A stretch of 30,607 nt of DNA from Vicinamibacteria bacterium (GTDB lineage: Bacteria > Acidobacteriota > Vicinamibacteria > Vicinamibacterales > UBA2999): positions 1 through 30,607 of the forward strand of contig JAICQE010000028.1 in the NCBI GenBank assembly GCA_025938035.1. The letters are read 5' to 3'. Below are positions 1 to 7,752 of this stretch, one piece after another. Positions within the stretch are counted from its first letter, which is position 1, and every line of letters begins with the position of its first letter. The position numbers were made by a program, and so were the translations under genes. Below the pieces are notes generated by a model. That model saw only the letters and a list, made by a program, of their open reading frames with translations, was not told where the DNA came from and did no database searches.

Positions 1-166
1 ATCGATGACGCCGCAGCAAAGGGATTCCGCGTTTTTGGCGCGAGCGGCGACGAGAATCGGAACGCTGCAGAAGGAGATCACCCAGGCGTCGAACGACGGC
101 TTCACGCTAATTGCGGTGGCCAGAACCGGCGAGCACATCGCGATTCTCGAACGCCGCGCACCGTGA
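1..166 (+). pseudogene. 3' end of an unknown gene, apparently frameshifted
   Basis: The first 166 bases show coding-like text in two frames. Frame 1 begins IDDAAAKGFRVFGAS up to about base 50. From about base 50 frame 2 reads IGTLQKEITQASNDGFTLIAVARTGEHIAILER and ends at a TGA at 164-166. The two stretches resemble repeats of one motif (acidic or helical start, then GF, then a hydrophobic strand), so they probably belong to one protein read across a frame change near bases 40-60. The upstream part lies outside the window. The change could be a true frameshift or an assembly error. Function unknown. Confidence 0.4.
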
Positions 167-197
167 TAGCGTGCGCCCTACCAGATATGATCGATCC

Positions 198-1124
198 ATG
201 AAGCCCTTTGGCGGAATTTTCACGCCGATTGTCACACCGTTTACGGCCGATGACGCCGTGGACGAGCGCGCGCTGCGGAGCAACGTCGATCGCTGGATGA
301 AGACGCCGCTGACCGGTCTTGTCGTGCTCGGGTCCAACGGCGAGGCGCCCCAGCTGGACGATACCGAGGCCGATCGGGTGGTGGAGCTCGTGCGGGAGCG
401 TGTCCCGTCGAATCGTCCGCTGATTGCGGGCACCGGCCGCGAATCGACGAAGGCGACGATTGCCGCCACCGCCCGTGCCGCGGCCGCCGGCGTGGATGCC
501 GTGCTCGTGCGCACGCCGTCGTTCTTCAAGGCGCAGATGACGGCGGAGATTTTCGTCCGGCACTACACCGAAGTAGCCGATGCATCGCGCGTCCCGGTGC
601 TCCTCTACAACGTGACGATGTTCACCGGCGTGACCATGCCGGTCGAGGCGGTCGAGCGTCTCGCCGCGCACCCGAACATCGTCGGCATGAAGGAATCGGG
701 CGGCGACATCGGCTACATCAGCGAGCTGGTGACAAGGACGCCGGACGACTTCACGGTGCTCGCCGGCTCGGCGACGACGTTCTTTCACGCCCTGTGCGCC
801 GGATGCGACGGGGCGATTCTCGCGCTGGCGGCGCTCCTGCCCGAGGCGTGCGTGCGCATGCAGGCGCTCGTCCGCGAGGAGCGGCTTGCCGAGGCGCGCG
901 TCCTGCAGCACACGATCACGCCGCTGGCGCGCTCGGTCGGCGGTACATATGGCGTGGCCGGACTGAAGGCCGCGCTCGACCTCTCTGGATATAACGGCGG
1001 CGTGCCCCGGCCGCCGCTGCGCCCGGCGCCGCCGCACGTCGTCGAGACGATCCGCGGTCAGCTGGCTGAGCTGGGCCCCGTCGGAACTGTTCGCGGAATC
1101 ACATTAGTAGCGGAGTCCCATTAA
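198..1124 (+). CDS. 4-hydroxy-2-oxoglutarate aldolase-like (DapA/HOGA family)
   Basis: A 308-residue class I aldolase of the dihydrodipicolinate synthase family. The Schiff-base lysine is K165 in GMKESGGD and the catalytic tyrosine is Y137 in LLYNV. The N-terminal substrate loop reads LGSNGEAPQL, close to that of mitochondrial 4-hydroxy-2-oxoglutarate aldolase, and the long stretch from ESTKAT through GMKESGGD also follows the HOGA pattern as I remember it. The ATG at 198 was chosen because the protein then starts MKPFGGIFTPIVTPF, a normal start for this family; longer upstream readings overlap the preceding gene. The next gene, three bases downstream, is a glyoxylate-type aminotransferase. 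An aldolase releasing glyoxylate and pyruvate, followed by conversion of glyoxylate to glycine, would fit. Substrate is inferred; another 2-keto-3-deoxy acid remains possible. Confidence 0.85.
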   Translation: MKPFGGIFTPIVTPFTADDAVDERALRSNVDRWMKTPLTGLVVLGSNGEAPQLDDTEADRVVELVRERVPSNRPLIAGTGRESTKATIAATARAAAAGVDAVLVRTPSFFKAQMTAEIFVRHYTEVADASRVPVLLYNVTMFTGVTMPVEAVERLAAHPNIVGMKESGGDIGYISELVTRTPDDFTVLAGSATTFFHALCAGCDGAILALAALLPEACVRMQALVREERLAEARVLQHTITPLARSVGGTYGVAGLKAALDLSGYNGGVPRPPLRPAPPHVVETIRGQLAELGPVGTVRGITLVAESH

Positions 1125-1127
1125 TAC

Positions 1128-2294
1128 ATGTCCCTTCCGGATACCGAACGCATTCTTCTGGGCCCCGGCCCAAGCCTCATTCCGCCGCGCGTGCTGCGCG
1201 CCATGGCCGCACCGGTGCTGAGCCATCTCGATCCCGATTTCGTGCCGCTGCTCAAGGAAGTCGGATCGTCGGTGCGCCGGCTGTTCCGCGCAGACGATCA
1301 GGCGCTCGCGCTGGCGACGTCGGGCACCGGCACGTCGGCGATGGAAGCGGCGGTAGCCAACTTCGTCTCCGAGGGCAAGCGCGGCATCGTCATCGTGACC
1401 GGCTATTTCGGCGACCGGCTGGCGCAGATCTTCGAGCGCTACGGCGCCAGCGTCCGGCGCATCGACGTGGAGTGGGGGCGGGCGGTCGATCCCCAGCGGC
1501 TTCGCGACGAGCTGCGCCGCGAGGGCGCCGACGTGGTCGGGATGGTGCACGCCGAGACGTCAACCGGCGTGCGGAATCCGATCGAGGAGCTGGCGGCGAT
1601 CGTCCGCGAGCACGGTGCCCTCTCGATCGTCGATACGGTCACGTCGCTTGGCGGCCATGACGTCGATCTGGCCGGCTGGGGAGTGGACGTGTCGTACTCG
1701 TGCGCGCAGAAGTGCGTCGGCGCGCCGTCGGGGATCGCGCCGTTGGCGGTCTCCGGTCCGGCGCGTCAGCGGATGGTGAAGTGCCGCAGCTTCTACCTCG
1801 ATCTGAAGCTGCTCGAGGATTACTGGGTCGGCGGGAAATATCACCACACGATGTGCTCGTCGCTGGTCTACGCGCTGCGGGAGGCGCTGCTGATGATCGA
1901 CGAGGAGGGCCTCGAGGCGCGGTGGGCGCGCCACGAGCGTCATCATCACGCGTTTGCCGCCGGCCTGGAAGCCATGGGTTTGTCACTCCTGCCGCCGGCC
2001 GGCGAGCGGCTGTGGACGCTGAACACCGTTCGCGTGCCGCCCGGCGTGGACGAAGCGGTGGTGCGGCGGACGCTGCTCAACTCGTTCAACATCGAAGTCG
2101 GAGCCGGCCTCGGTCCGCTGGCAGGGAAGATCTGGCGCGTCGGGCTGATGGGTGCGAGCTCGACGCATCAGACGCTCCTGCAGTTCCTGGCGGCGCTCGA
2201 GGAGGCGCTCGTGTTGAGCGGCCAGCGCGTGCCATCGGGTGCCGGCGTGGCGGCCGCCAGCGCGGCGCTGCGCCCGCAGCTTGCCAACGCGTGA
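1128..2294 (+). CDS. Class V aminotransferase, alanine-glyoxylate type
   Basis: A 388-residue PLP enzyme of fold type I, class V. The N-terminal LLGPGPSLIPPRVL, the SGTGTSAMEAA phosphate-binding turn (residues 65-75), aspartate D169 in IVDTVTSLGG and the PLP lysine K195 in SCAQKCVGAPSG are as in alanine-glyoxylate or serine-pyruvate aminotransferases. It starts three bases after the aldolase, so the two are surely co-transcribed. Together they could convert 4-hydroxy-2-oxoglutarate to pyruvate and glycine, for example in hydroxyproline breakdown. The amino donor cannot be read from the sequence. Its last codon and stop overlap the GTG start of the next gene by four bases. Confidence 0.88.
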   Translation: MSLPDTERILLGPGPSLIPPRVLRAMAAPVLSHLDPDFVPLLKEVGSSVRRLFRADDQALALATSGTGTSAMEAAVANFVSEGKRGIVIVTGYFGDRLAQIFERYGASVRRIDVEWGRAVDPQRLRDELRREGADVVGMVHAETSTGVRNPIEELAAIVREHGALSIVDTVTSLGGHDVDLAGWGVDVSYSCAQKCVGAPSGIAPLAVSGPARQRMVKCRSFYLDLKLLEDYWVGGKYHHTMCSSLVYALREALLMIDEEGLEARWARHERHHHAFAAGLEAMGLSLLPPAGERLWTLNTVRVPPGVDEAVVRRTLLNSFNIEVGAGLGPLAGKIWRVGLMGASSTHQTLLQFLAALEEALVLSGQRVPSGAGVAAASAALRPQLANA

Positions 2295-3145
2295 AACTCA
2301 GGAAGGCCCCGATCCTCCGCGGACTCATCGCTGCAGCGGCGGTGGCGTTTGCTGTCGTGGCCTACGTCTACCTGACCCTTCCCGACGTGCGCGTGCTGGC
2401 GACGACCAATCCCACCAGCACCGCGTTCATGAGGCTGCGCCAGGCCGAGGCCGAGCGCGAAGGCCGCAAGCTGCGCCATCGCCACCAGTGGGTCCGCTAC
2501 TCCCGCATCTCCAAGAACCTTCAGCGTGCGGTGCTCGTGGCGGAAGACAGCCGCTTCTTCCAGCACGAGGGCGTGGACCTGGAAGAAATCAAGAAGTCGA
2601 TCGAGATCAACATGGAGCGCGGCGGTGCCATCCGCGGCGCCAGCACGATCACGCAGCAGCTGGCGAAGAATCTGTACCTCTCGCCGTCGAAGGATCCGCT
2701 GCGGAAGCTGAAGGAGCTGATCATCGCGCGGCGGCTGGAAGCGGCGCTGCCGAAGGCGCGGATTCTGGAGATCTATCTGAACGTGATCGAGTGGGGCGAC
2801 GGTGTCTGGGGCGCGGAGGCCGCGGCGCGGACCTACTTCGGCGTGCCGGCCTCGGCATTGAGCCGCGAGCAGGCGGCGCTCTTGGCGGGCGCGATCATCA
2901 ATCCGCGCGTGCTGAATCCCGCGCGGCCGAACCGGCGCCTGCTGGCGCGGCAGCGGATCGTTCTCGGGCGGATGGGTGGCGTCGAGCCGCCCGCGCCCGT
3001 ACCCATTCCTGCACCGGCCGATGAGGGGACGACTGATGAGCTCGAACCGCCAGCCGACCCGGCCGTTCCGCCAACGGAAGAGGTGCCGCCGGCGCCGGAT
3101 GCGATTCCTTACACGCCGGTGCCCGCTCCTGCAGACGAAGCATAA
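2291..3145 (+). CDS. mtgA: Monofunctional peptidoglycan glycosyltransferase (GT51)
   Basis: A 284-residue membrane-anchored transglycosylase that polymerises lipid II into glycan strands in the periplasm. One transmembrane helix lies at residues 8-28. The GT51 domain follows: catalytic E85 in VAEDSRFFQHEGVD, the GASTITQQLAKN motif (116-127), and the RRLE and ILEIYLN region (148-164). There is no transpeptidase domain. The last 60 or so residues are a Pro/Ala/Glu-rich tail (PAPVPIPAPADE and similar), unusual for MtgA and probably disordered, perhaps spanning the cell wall. The GTG start overlaps the previous stop as GTGA, so translation is probably coupled. Confidence 0.88.
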   Translation: MKLRKAPILRGLIAAAAVAFAVVAYVYLTLPDVRVLATTNPTSTAFMRLRQAEAEREGRKLRHRHQWVRYSRISKNLQRAVLVAEDSRFFQHEGVDLEEIKKSIEINMERGGAIRGASTITQQLAKNLYLSPSKDPLRKLKELIIARRLEAALPKARILEIYLNVIEWGDGVWGAEAAARTYFGVPASALSREQAALLAGAIINPRVLNPARPNRRLLARQRIVLGRMGGVEPPAPVPIPAPADEGTTDELEPPADPAVPPTEEVPPAPDAIPYTPVPAPADEA

Positions 3146-3229
3146 AGAAATTCCTCTTACTGCCGAGTGCAGTCCGTCGAGCGTCGCGCCGAGATCAATT
3201 TTCTGAAGACTGACGCCGGCGCAAACGCG

Positions 3230-3235
3230 TATAAT
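3230..3235 (+). promoter_or_regulatory. Candidate -10 box
   Basis: A perfect TATAAT lies 82 bases before the ATG of the metallopeptidase-like gene, in the only AT-leaning patch of the 171-bp gap. No convincing -35 hexamer is seen at 16-18 bases upstream, so this is a weak call. Confidence 0.35.
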
Positions 3236-3316
3236 TTCGCTCGGCTCTCTCTCACAATTGAACGGCGGGCGAAGCACCAGCGATTGGCTCGGTCGCGGTG
3301 TCTTCGGCTGGTGTCG

Positions 3317-4138
3317 ATGCTCAACTATACCGAACAGATCTCTCTGCTCATGAGGGACGTGGTGCAGCGCGTCCCGACGCTGTCGTTCATCGACATGGAC
3401 AAGGTCCTCGTCTTCGCGCGTCAGGGACGCAGCGACGCGGAGGGAGCCTATGCGACGTGTCACTGCGTCTGTCTGCCGCCGAGCGAGCCTGGCTACTACT
3501 TCTGGAAAGATCGCCGCACGGGCAAGCTGACGCGCCGCTCCGAATGGTTCGTCACCAAGTCGCCGTCGGTCACCGTCGGCGGCGCGCCGATCGACTACAT
3601 GGTCTCGTTCTCGCTGCCGCGCTACTGCGACCAGAAGCTGTCGCGTTCGCGCAAGCGGGTGCACTACGCCGGGCAGCCGGACTGGATCGCGAAGCTCGAC
3701 ACGATCATCCACGAGCTGTATCACATCGATCCGCAGGGCCCCGGCATCCGGCGCATGGAGCGCGCCGATGGCACCTACTCGGCGAACTGCCACGGCCACC
3801 GCTTCTTCGAGAACGTCGTCGAGATGGTGAACCAGTACCTGGCGACGAAGCCGGATCCTGCCACCTACGAGTTTCTGAGCTACGACCTCGCCGGGCTCAC
3901 CGATCGCTTCGGCGGCGTCGTCGGCACGACGTTCAAGTCGTATCCGTCCTATCCGCAGCGCTATACACAGGTGCTCGACCCCCAGCCCGAGTCGGGGTCC
4001 GAAATGGAGTGCCGCGTGGAGCCGCTGAAGGTACCGCGCGTGCGGACCGAGTTCACCGACGCCGATATCGTGGTGCGGGAGTTCCGTCGCACCGTGTCCC
4101 GCCGCACCATCAGAGGCCCTCGCCGCCGCGCCGCTTGA
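3317..4138 (+). CDS. Putative zinc metallopeptidase-like protein
   Basis: A 273-residue protein with no signal peptide. Residues 129-138 read TIIHELYHID, an HExxH zinc motif (H132, E133, H136). About 23 residues later comes SANCHGHRFFENVV, whose H159 or H161 could be the third ligand. Cysteines at 48, 50 and 52 (ATCHCVC) form a tight cluster that may bind metal. The C-terminus is strongly basic (RRTIRGPRRRAA). I know similar proteins in soil bacterial genomes only as putative metallopeptidases, and the substrate is unknown. The ATG at 3317 was preferred over the reading from 3167 because the upstream residues look non-coding and contain the candidate promoter. Confidence 0.7.
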   Translation: MLNYTEQISLLMRDVVQRVPTLSFIDMDKVLVFARQGRSDAEGAYATCHCVCLPPSEPGYYFWKDRRTGKLTRRSEWFVTKSPSVTVGGAPIDYMVSFSLPRYCDQKLSRSRKRVHYAGQPDWIAKLDTIIHELYHIDPQGPGIRRMERADGTYSANCHGHRFFENVVEMVNQYLATKPDPATYEFLSYDLAGLTDRFGGVVGTTFKSYPSYPQRYTQVLDPQPESGSEMECRVEPLKVPRVRTEFTDADIVVREFRRTVSRRTIRGPRRRAA

Positions 4139-4145
4139 CTATGGA

Positions 4146-4228
4146 GTCCGGCTTCAGCCGGATTGATCACGTAGTGTCCGCCTTCAGGCGGACCGCCCCC
4201 GTTACGTAGTGTCCGCCTTCAGGCGGAC
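4146..4228. repeat. Three REP-like hairpins
   Basis: Three short palindromes lie between the converging genes at 4138 and 4240. The unit GTCCGCCTTCAGGCGGAC occurs at 4176-4193 and 4211-4228, each preceded by GTAGT. A variant, GTCCGGCTTCAGCCGGAT, is at 4146-4163. Each makes a 7-bp stem around TTCA. In the variant both arms changed together, so pairing is kept. This is the form of REP or repeat-hairpin elements scattered by RAYT-type transposases. They may also act as a bidirectional terminator. No transposase is seen in the window. Confidence 0.8.
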
Positions 4229-4239
4229 CTGCCGCTCAC

Positions 4240-4956
4240 TTATCTCAGAGGATACTGACTCGCGATAATCTCTCTTGTCGCGATATTCCACTGCAGATCT
4301 GGCCTCGCATCCGCGGTCTTGCGTGCCACGACGCTGATACCCATGAACGCGGGCTGGCCAAGAATTCCGACGGTCGACTGCTCCGTTCCCAGCGGCAGGA
4401 CGGTGCAGGGCAACCCGGAATTACAGCGCAGAATCTCGAAGCCCGTCGCCCGGTTCAGCAGTCCGTAGAATGCACCGTCCGCATACCGCCAAAAATCCCA
4501 CGGTAATTCGTGTGGAGGCCAGGTCGGGTGGGTGGCAATGAACAGGAGTCCGCCAGGCCTCATCACTTTGTTGATTTCAAGGACGGCCTTCCACGGCATC
4601 ACCAGGTGCTCGAACGTCGAGATCGTCGCCACCGCATCGAAACGGACGTCTAACGGGCTGAGAGCCGTGGCCAACTCATGGATGTCACAGGTCACGTCAA
4701 CGTCCGGCCCTGAATGAATATCGACGCCGACGTACCGTTTACACCCGACGAAGTGACTGCGGATCGTCGACTTGCGTGCTCCGAGTTCGAGAACGTTGCA
4801 CGGTCCGAGTTTCTTCACTTCTTCGACGAAGACGCGGAAATTGACGTGATACGGGTCGGAGCTCGTATCTTCGCAAAGAGGCCGACTTGCGACGTCGATG
4901 ACCTTCAGAAGGAATCGCCGCAGCCACGGCGGCGGAGGTTTCAGGGACGTCCTCAC
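4240..4956 (-). CDS. Class I SAM-dependent methyltransferase (type 11-like)
   Basis: A 238-residue Rossmann-fold methyltransferase. SAM motif I is NVLELGARKSTIR, the acidic ribose-binding residue is in YVGVDIHSG, and the later motifs are FDAVATISTFEHL and INKVMRPGGLLFIATHPTW. The GTG at 4956 is the best start: everything upstream in this frame is low-complexity shadow of the overlapping glycosyltransferase remnant. Methyltransferases of this type are common in polysaccharide or cell-surface gene clusters, which fits the truncated glycosyltransferase just upstream on the same strand. The acceptor is unknown. Confidence 0.75.
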   Translation of the reverse strand: MRTSLKPPPPWLRRFLLKVIDVASRPLCEDTSSDPYHVNFRVFVEEVKKLGPCNVLELGARKSTIRSHFVGCKRYVGVDIHSGPDVDVTCDIHELATALSPLDVRFDAVATISTFEHLVMPWKAVLEINKVMRPGGLLFIATHPTWPPHELPWDFWRYADGAFYGLLNRATGFEILRCNSGLPCTVLPLGTEQSTVGILGQPAFMGISVVARKTADARPDLQWNIATREIIASQYPLR

Positions 4957-4966
4957 GCCTCGGATC

Positions 4967-5611
4967 CTACGCGAACCGGCAAGTCGCCCACCACGAACTG
5001 CTCCTGCGATGCTCGAGCACGGCGAAGATGCCGAGCAGAGCGAAGAACAGGTGTGTTTCAGGGCCCCACAGGATGTTGTCGGCGAGCACGGCGACGAGCC
5101 CGACGCCGGCGCCGAGCGCAACCGACGGGTCGAACCGTTGCCAGAAGATCCAGCCGAATGCCAGAGCCGTGACCGACAGCCAGAGGCCGGCGAGCATGTG
5201 CGACGCGAACGGGATGTTCCAGGAGAAGAGTGGAGTTGCCAGCGCCACCACAATCGTGTTCAACACGGACGTGCTCGCGTTGTGCGCCTCACCGGCGTTG
5301 AACGCCCAGCCGTGGCCGCTCAGCAGATTCCTGACGATCCGGAAGACGATGTATGTGTCGTCGAAATTCCAGTACAGGAAGTGGTACGTATACGCGGCCC
5401 CCAGCAACAGCAGCGCGAGTGCACTCGTGCCGCCGACGATTCGTCGCGGCACAGCAGAGTTGATGGCAGCGATTGGACGTATGGTGAAGGGCAAGTTCGA
5501 TCCTGGGCAGCATATCGCCGATGGGTCGAGCAGGCGAGGTCCGGCCGATCGGGGGCCGAGTGCAACAGGCCGGCGCCACGCGCACGAAAGTACGGCACAT
5601 TTCACATCCAT
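4967..5611 (-). pseudogene. Truncated membrane glycosyltransferase (GT39/RgtA-like)
   Basis: The reading contains FDDTYIVFRIVRNLLSGHG followed by WAFNAGE and several hydrophobic segments. This is typical of the N-terminal third of multi-membrane-span, polyprenyl-phosphate-sugar-using glycosyltransferases, which usually have 450-600 residues. Here the protein stops after LGIFAVLEHRR plus a short tail, giving at most 214 residues. The next gene starts 11 bases further on, so the missing part is deleted, not merely out of frame. The start is uncertain: ATG 5611 gives an odd N-terminus, and a GTG giving VPRRIVGG fits better. Probably non-functional. Confidence 0.6.
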
Positions 5612-5669
5612 CCCTGCTTGATCGTGTGAGCACCCGCCCGTAGTCTGGCGCGCGCAGCAGGGATACGAC

Positions 5670-6410
5670 GTGGCGCACTTGGCGGCGACGAACAGTTCGC
5701 TCGGACATTTCCCGACTGGAGAACGATGGACGTTCGATCAGTCGGTCACGGAGGTGTTCGACGACATGCTGCGGCGCTCGATTCCGCAGTACGACGTCAT
5801 GCGCCGCGCGGTGTTCGACGTCGGCTCCCACTTCGTACAGCCCGGCACGGACATTGTCGATCTCGGGTGTGCCCGCGGCGACGCGCTGGCGGCGTTTCTG
5901 CAGGTCTACGGCGGCGCCAATCGCTACGTTGCGACGGACACGTCCGGTCCGATGCTCGACGCGGCGCGGGTTCGGTTCGAGAGTGCCATCCGGAGCGGCA
6001 TCGTCGCGGTCATGCACGCGGACCTGCGTCACGAATATCCGGCCGTCTGGGCCAGCCTGACGCTCTGTGTGCTCACGCTGCAATTCACAGCGGTCGAATC
6101 GCGGCAGCGCATCGTCAACCGCATTTACGCCACCACGGCACCCGGCGGGGCGTTGATCCTGGTTGAGAAGCTCCGCGGAGGCACGCCTGGATCGGACCGA
6201 TTGCTTGTCGAGAACTACCACGCCATGAAGGCGGCAAACGGCTATACCGCGGAAGAGATCGAGCGAAAGCGTCTGGCGCTCGAGGGCGTACTCGTGCCGG
6301 AGACCGCGAGTGGGAACGAGCGGTTGCTCCGCAAGGCGGGGTTCTCGGACGTCGAATGTTTCTGGCGCTGGATGAATTTCGCCAGCTGGGTCGCGGTCAA
6401 GGCTGTCTGA
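5670..6410 (+). CDS. CmoA-like SAM methyltransferase / carboxy-SAM synthase homologue
   Basis: 246 residues, nearly the same length as E. coli CmoA (about 247). The order of motifs matches CmoA: FDQSVTEVFDDMLRRSIPQY near the start, VQPGTDIVDLGCARG (SAM motif I, about 56-70), YVATDTSGPML, LTLQFTAVESRQRIVNRIY, PGGALILVEK, NGYTAEEIERKRLALEGVLV and the closing WRWMNFASWVAVKAV. The arginine at about residue 201 (in ERKRLALE) aligns with the CmoA arginine that helps bind the carboxylate of carboxy-SAM. No CmoB is nearby. Its place at the head of a methyltransferase/transporter run suggests tailoring, not tRNA work, but this is inference. The start is GTG 5670 behind an AGGGA-like site. Confidence 0.75.
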   Translation: MAHLAATNSSLGHFPTGERWTFDQSVTEVFDDMLRRSIPQYDVMRRAVFDVGSHFVQPGTDIVDLGCARGDALAAFLQVYGGANRYVATDTSGPMLDAARVRFESAIRSGIVAVMHADLRHEYPAVWASLTLCVLTLQFTAVESRQRIVNRIYATTAPGGALILVEKLRGGTPGSDRLLVENYHAMKAANGYTAEEIERKRLALEGVLVPETASGNERLLRKAGFSDVECFWRWMNFASWVAVKAV

Positions 6411-6439
6411 CGCCTGTGGCTGCGACCGGGAGATGACCT

Positions 6440-7744
6440 GTGGGGAGCTACGCGCGCAGCGGAAGTCTCGACAACGCGACGGCGACACTCACGCGGCCAC
6501 ATGCCGCGCGCACGGACGTGTCGGTCACCTCGACCAGCTTGTCCGGCTGGCGCTGGGCCGCTGTCGCCGCATTCGTACTGTTCTCGGCCTTGAATTTCCT
6601 CGATCGACAGCTTCTCGCCGCCGTCGCGCCGATGTTGATGACGGAATTCGGTTTGACCAACGCCGGGTACGGCACCGTTCTGGCCGCCTTCTCGTTCACC
6701 TACATGTTCGTGGCGCCCGCGGCCGGCATGCTGATCGACCGGGTTGGGCTCACCAAGGGCGCGCTCTTCTCGATGGGGACGTGGTCCATTGTTGGCGCCA
6801 TGACCGGTCTGACGACCGGCTTTGCCAGCCTCGTCGCCTGCCGCATGGCGCTCGGCGCCACGGAGGCAGCAGGCATACCGTGCTCGAGCAAGGGAACCGC
6901 CGTGTACCTTCCGCCGAGGGAGCAGGGATTCGGCCTCGCGGTGCAGACGATTGGCGTCACGGTCGGCATCATGGCAGCCCCACTGCTGGTCGCCGTGATC
7001 GCCCCGCGGTACGGCTGGCGCGCGACGTTCGTGGTCTGCGGACTTCTGGGCCTGCTGTGGTTGCCGCTGTGGATCGTTCTCTCGCGCAAAGTGCCCGCGC
7101 ACGAAGCGGCGAACGTGAACAGAGCGGCGCTGACGGTGCGGCAGGTGCTGGCGGACCGGAGACTCTGGGCGATTCTTGGCGCGAACGTCCTCATCATGGT
7201 GGTCCACTCCATGTGGATGAACTGGACGACCGTCTATTTCGTTCAGGTGCACCAGCTCACGCAGACAGAGGCCAACCTCTACTTCGCGTGGATCCCGCCG
7301 CTGTTCGCGACGCTGGGCGGGCTTTTTGGCGCCTGGCTCACGCTGCGGTCGACGTCGGCCGGAATGACCGCCGCTGCCGCGCGGCTCCGTGTCTGCGCCC
7401 GCTTTGCGCCGCTGTTGCTGGTGACTGCCCTCGTGCCGCTGATGCCGACGCCGCTACTTGCCGCCGTCGCGATCAGTGCCAGCTTCTTTCTGGTCATGAC
7501 GGTCCTGAATAACCTGCACGTGCTGCCGATCGATCTGTTCGGCCCTGGCCGCGCGGCGCTGACCTCCGCACTCCTCGCCAGCTCCTACGCGATGATGCAG
7601 GTCTTTCTGTCGCCCGCGATGGGCGCCATCGTGGACAGCTTCGGCTTCTCCGTGCTGTGCGTGGCGGTATCCGTGCTTCCGGCGCTCGGCGTGCTGCTGT
7701 TGCGCTCGGCATGCGTCGCTGCCGACGCCGAACAACGAGCCTAG
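6440..7744 (+). CDS. MFS transporter
   Basis: A 434-residue protein with about 12 hydrophobic helices. The first helix reads FSALNFLDRQLLAAVAPM, the usual opening of the anion:cation symporter and related MFS branches. The cytoplasmic loop 2-3 carries LIDRVGLTKGALF, a variant of the conserved MFS signature. The N-terminal 35 residues are Thr/Ser-rich and polar. It starts at GTG 6440 behind GGGAG, 29 bases after the CmoA-like gene and 9 bases before the first O-methyltransferase start, so it is probably in one operon with them. It may export the methylated product or import its precursor. Confidence 0.85.
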   Translation: MGSYARSGSLDNATATLTRPHAARTDVSVTSTSLSGWRWAAVAAFVLFSALNFLDRQLLAAVAPMLMTEFGLTNAGYGTVLAAFSFTYMFVAPAAGMLIDRVGLTKGALFSMGTWSIVGAMTGLTTGFASLVACRMALGATEAAGIPCSSKGTAVYLPPREQGFGLAVQTIGVTVGIMAAPLLVAVIAPRYGWRATFVVCGLLGLLWLPLWIVLSRKVPAHEAANVNRAALTVRQVLADRRLWAILGANVLIMVVHSMWMNWTTVYFVQVHQLTQTEANLYFAWIPPLFATLGGLFGAWLTLRSTSAGMTAAAARLRVCARFAPLLLVTALVPLMPTPLLAAVAISASFFLVMTVLNNLHVLPIDLFGPGRAALTSALLASSYAMMQVFLSPAMGAIVDSFGFSVLCVAVSVLPALGVLLLRSACVAADAEQRA

Positions 7745-7752
7745 CCCGCCAG

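Noticed and set aside
2168..3799. A 543-residue minus-strand open reading
   Set aside because: It is an Arg/His/Gln-rich antisense shadow of mtgA and the metallopeptidase-like gene, typical of high-GC DNA.
4171..4228. CRISPR-like array from the repeated 23-base unit
   Set aside because: Only two identical units, each a perfect palindrome, with a 12-base gap and no cas genes. It fits a REP element.
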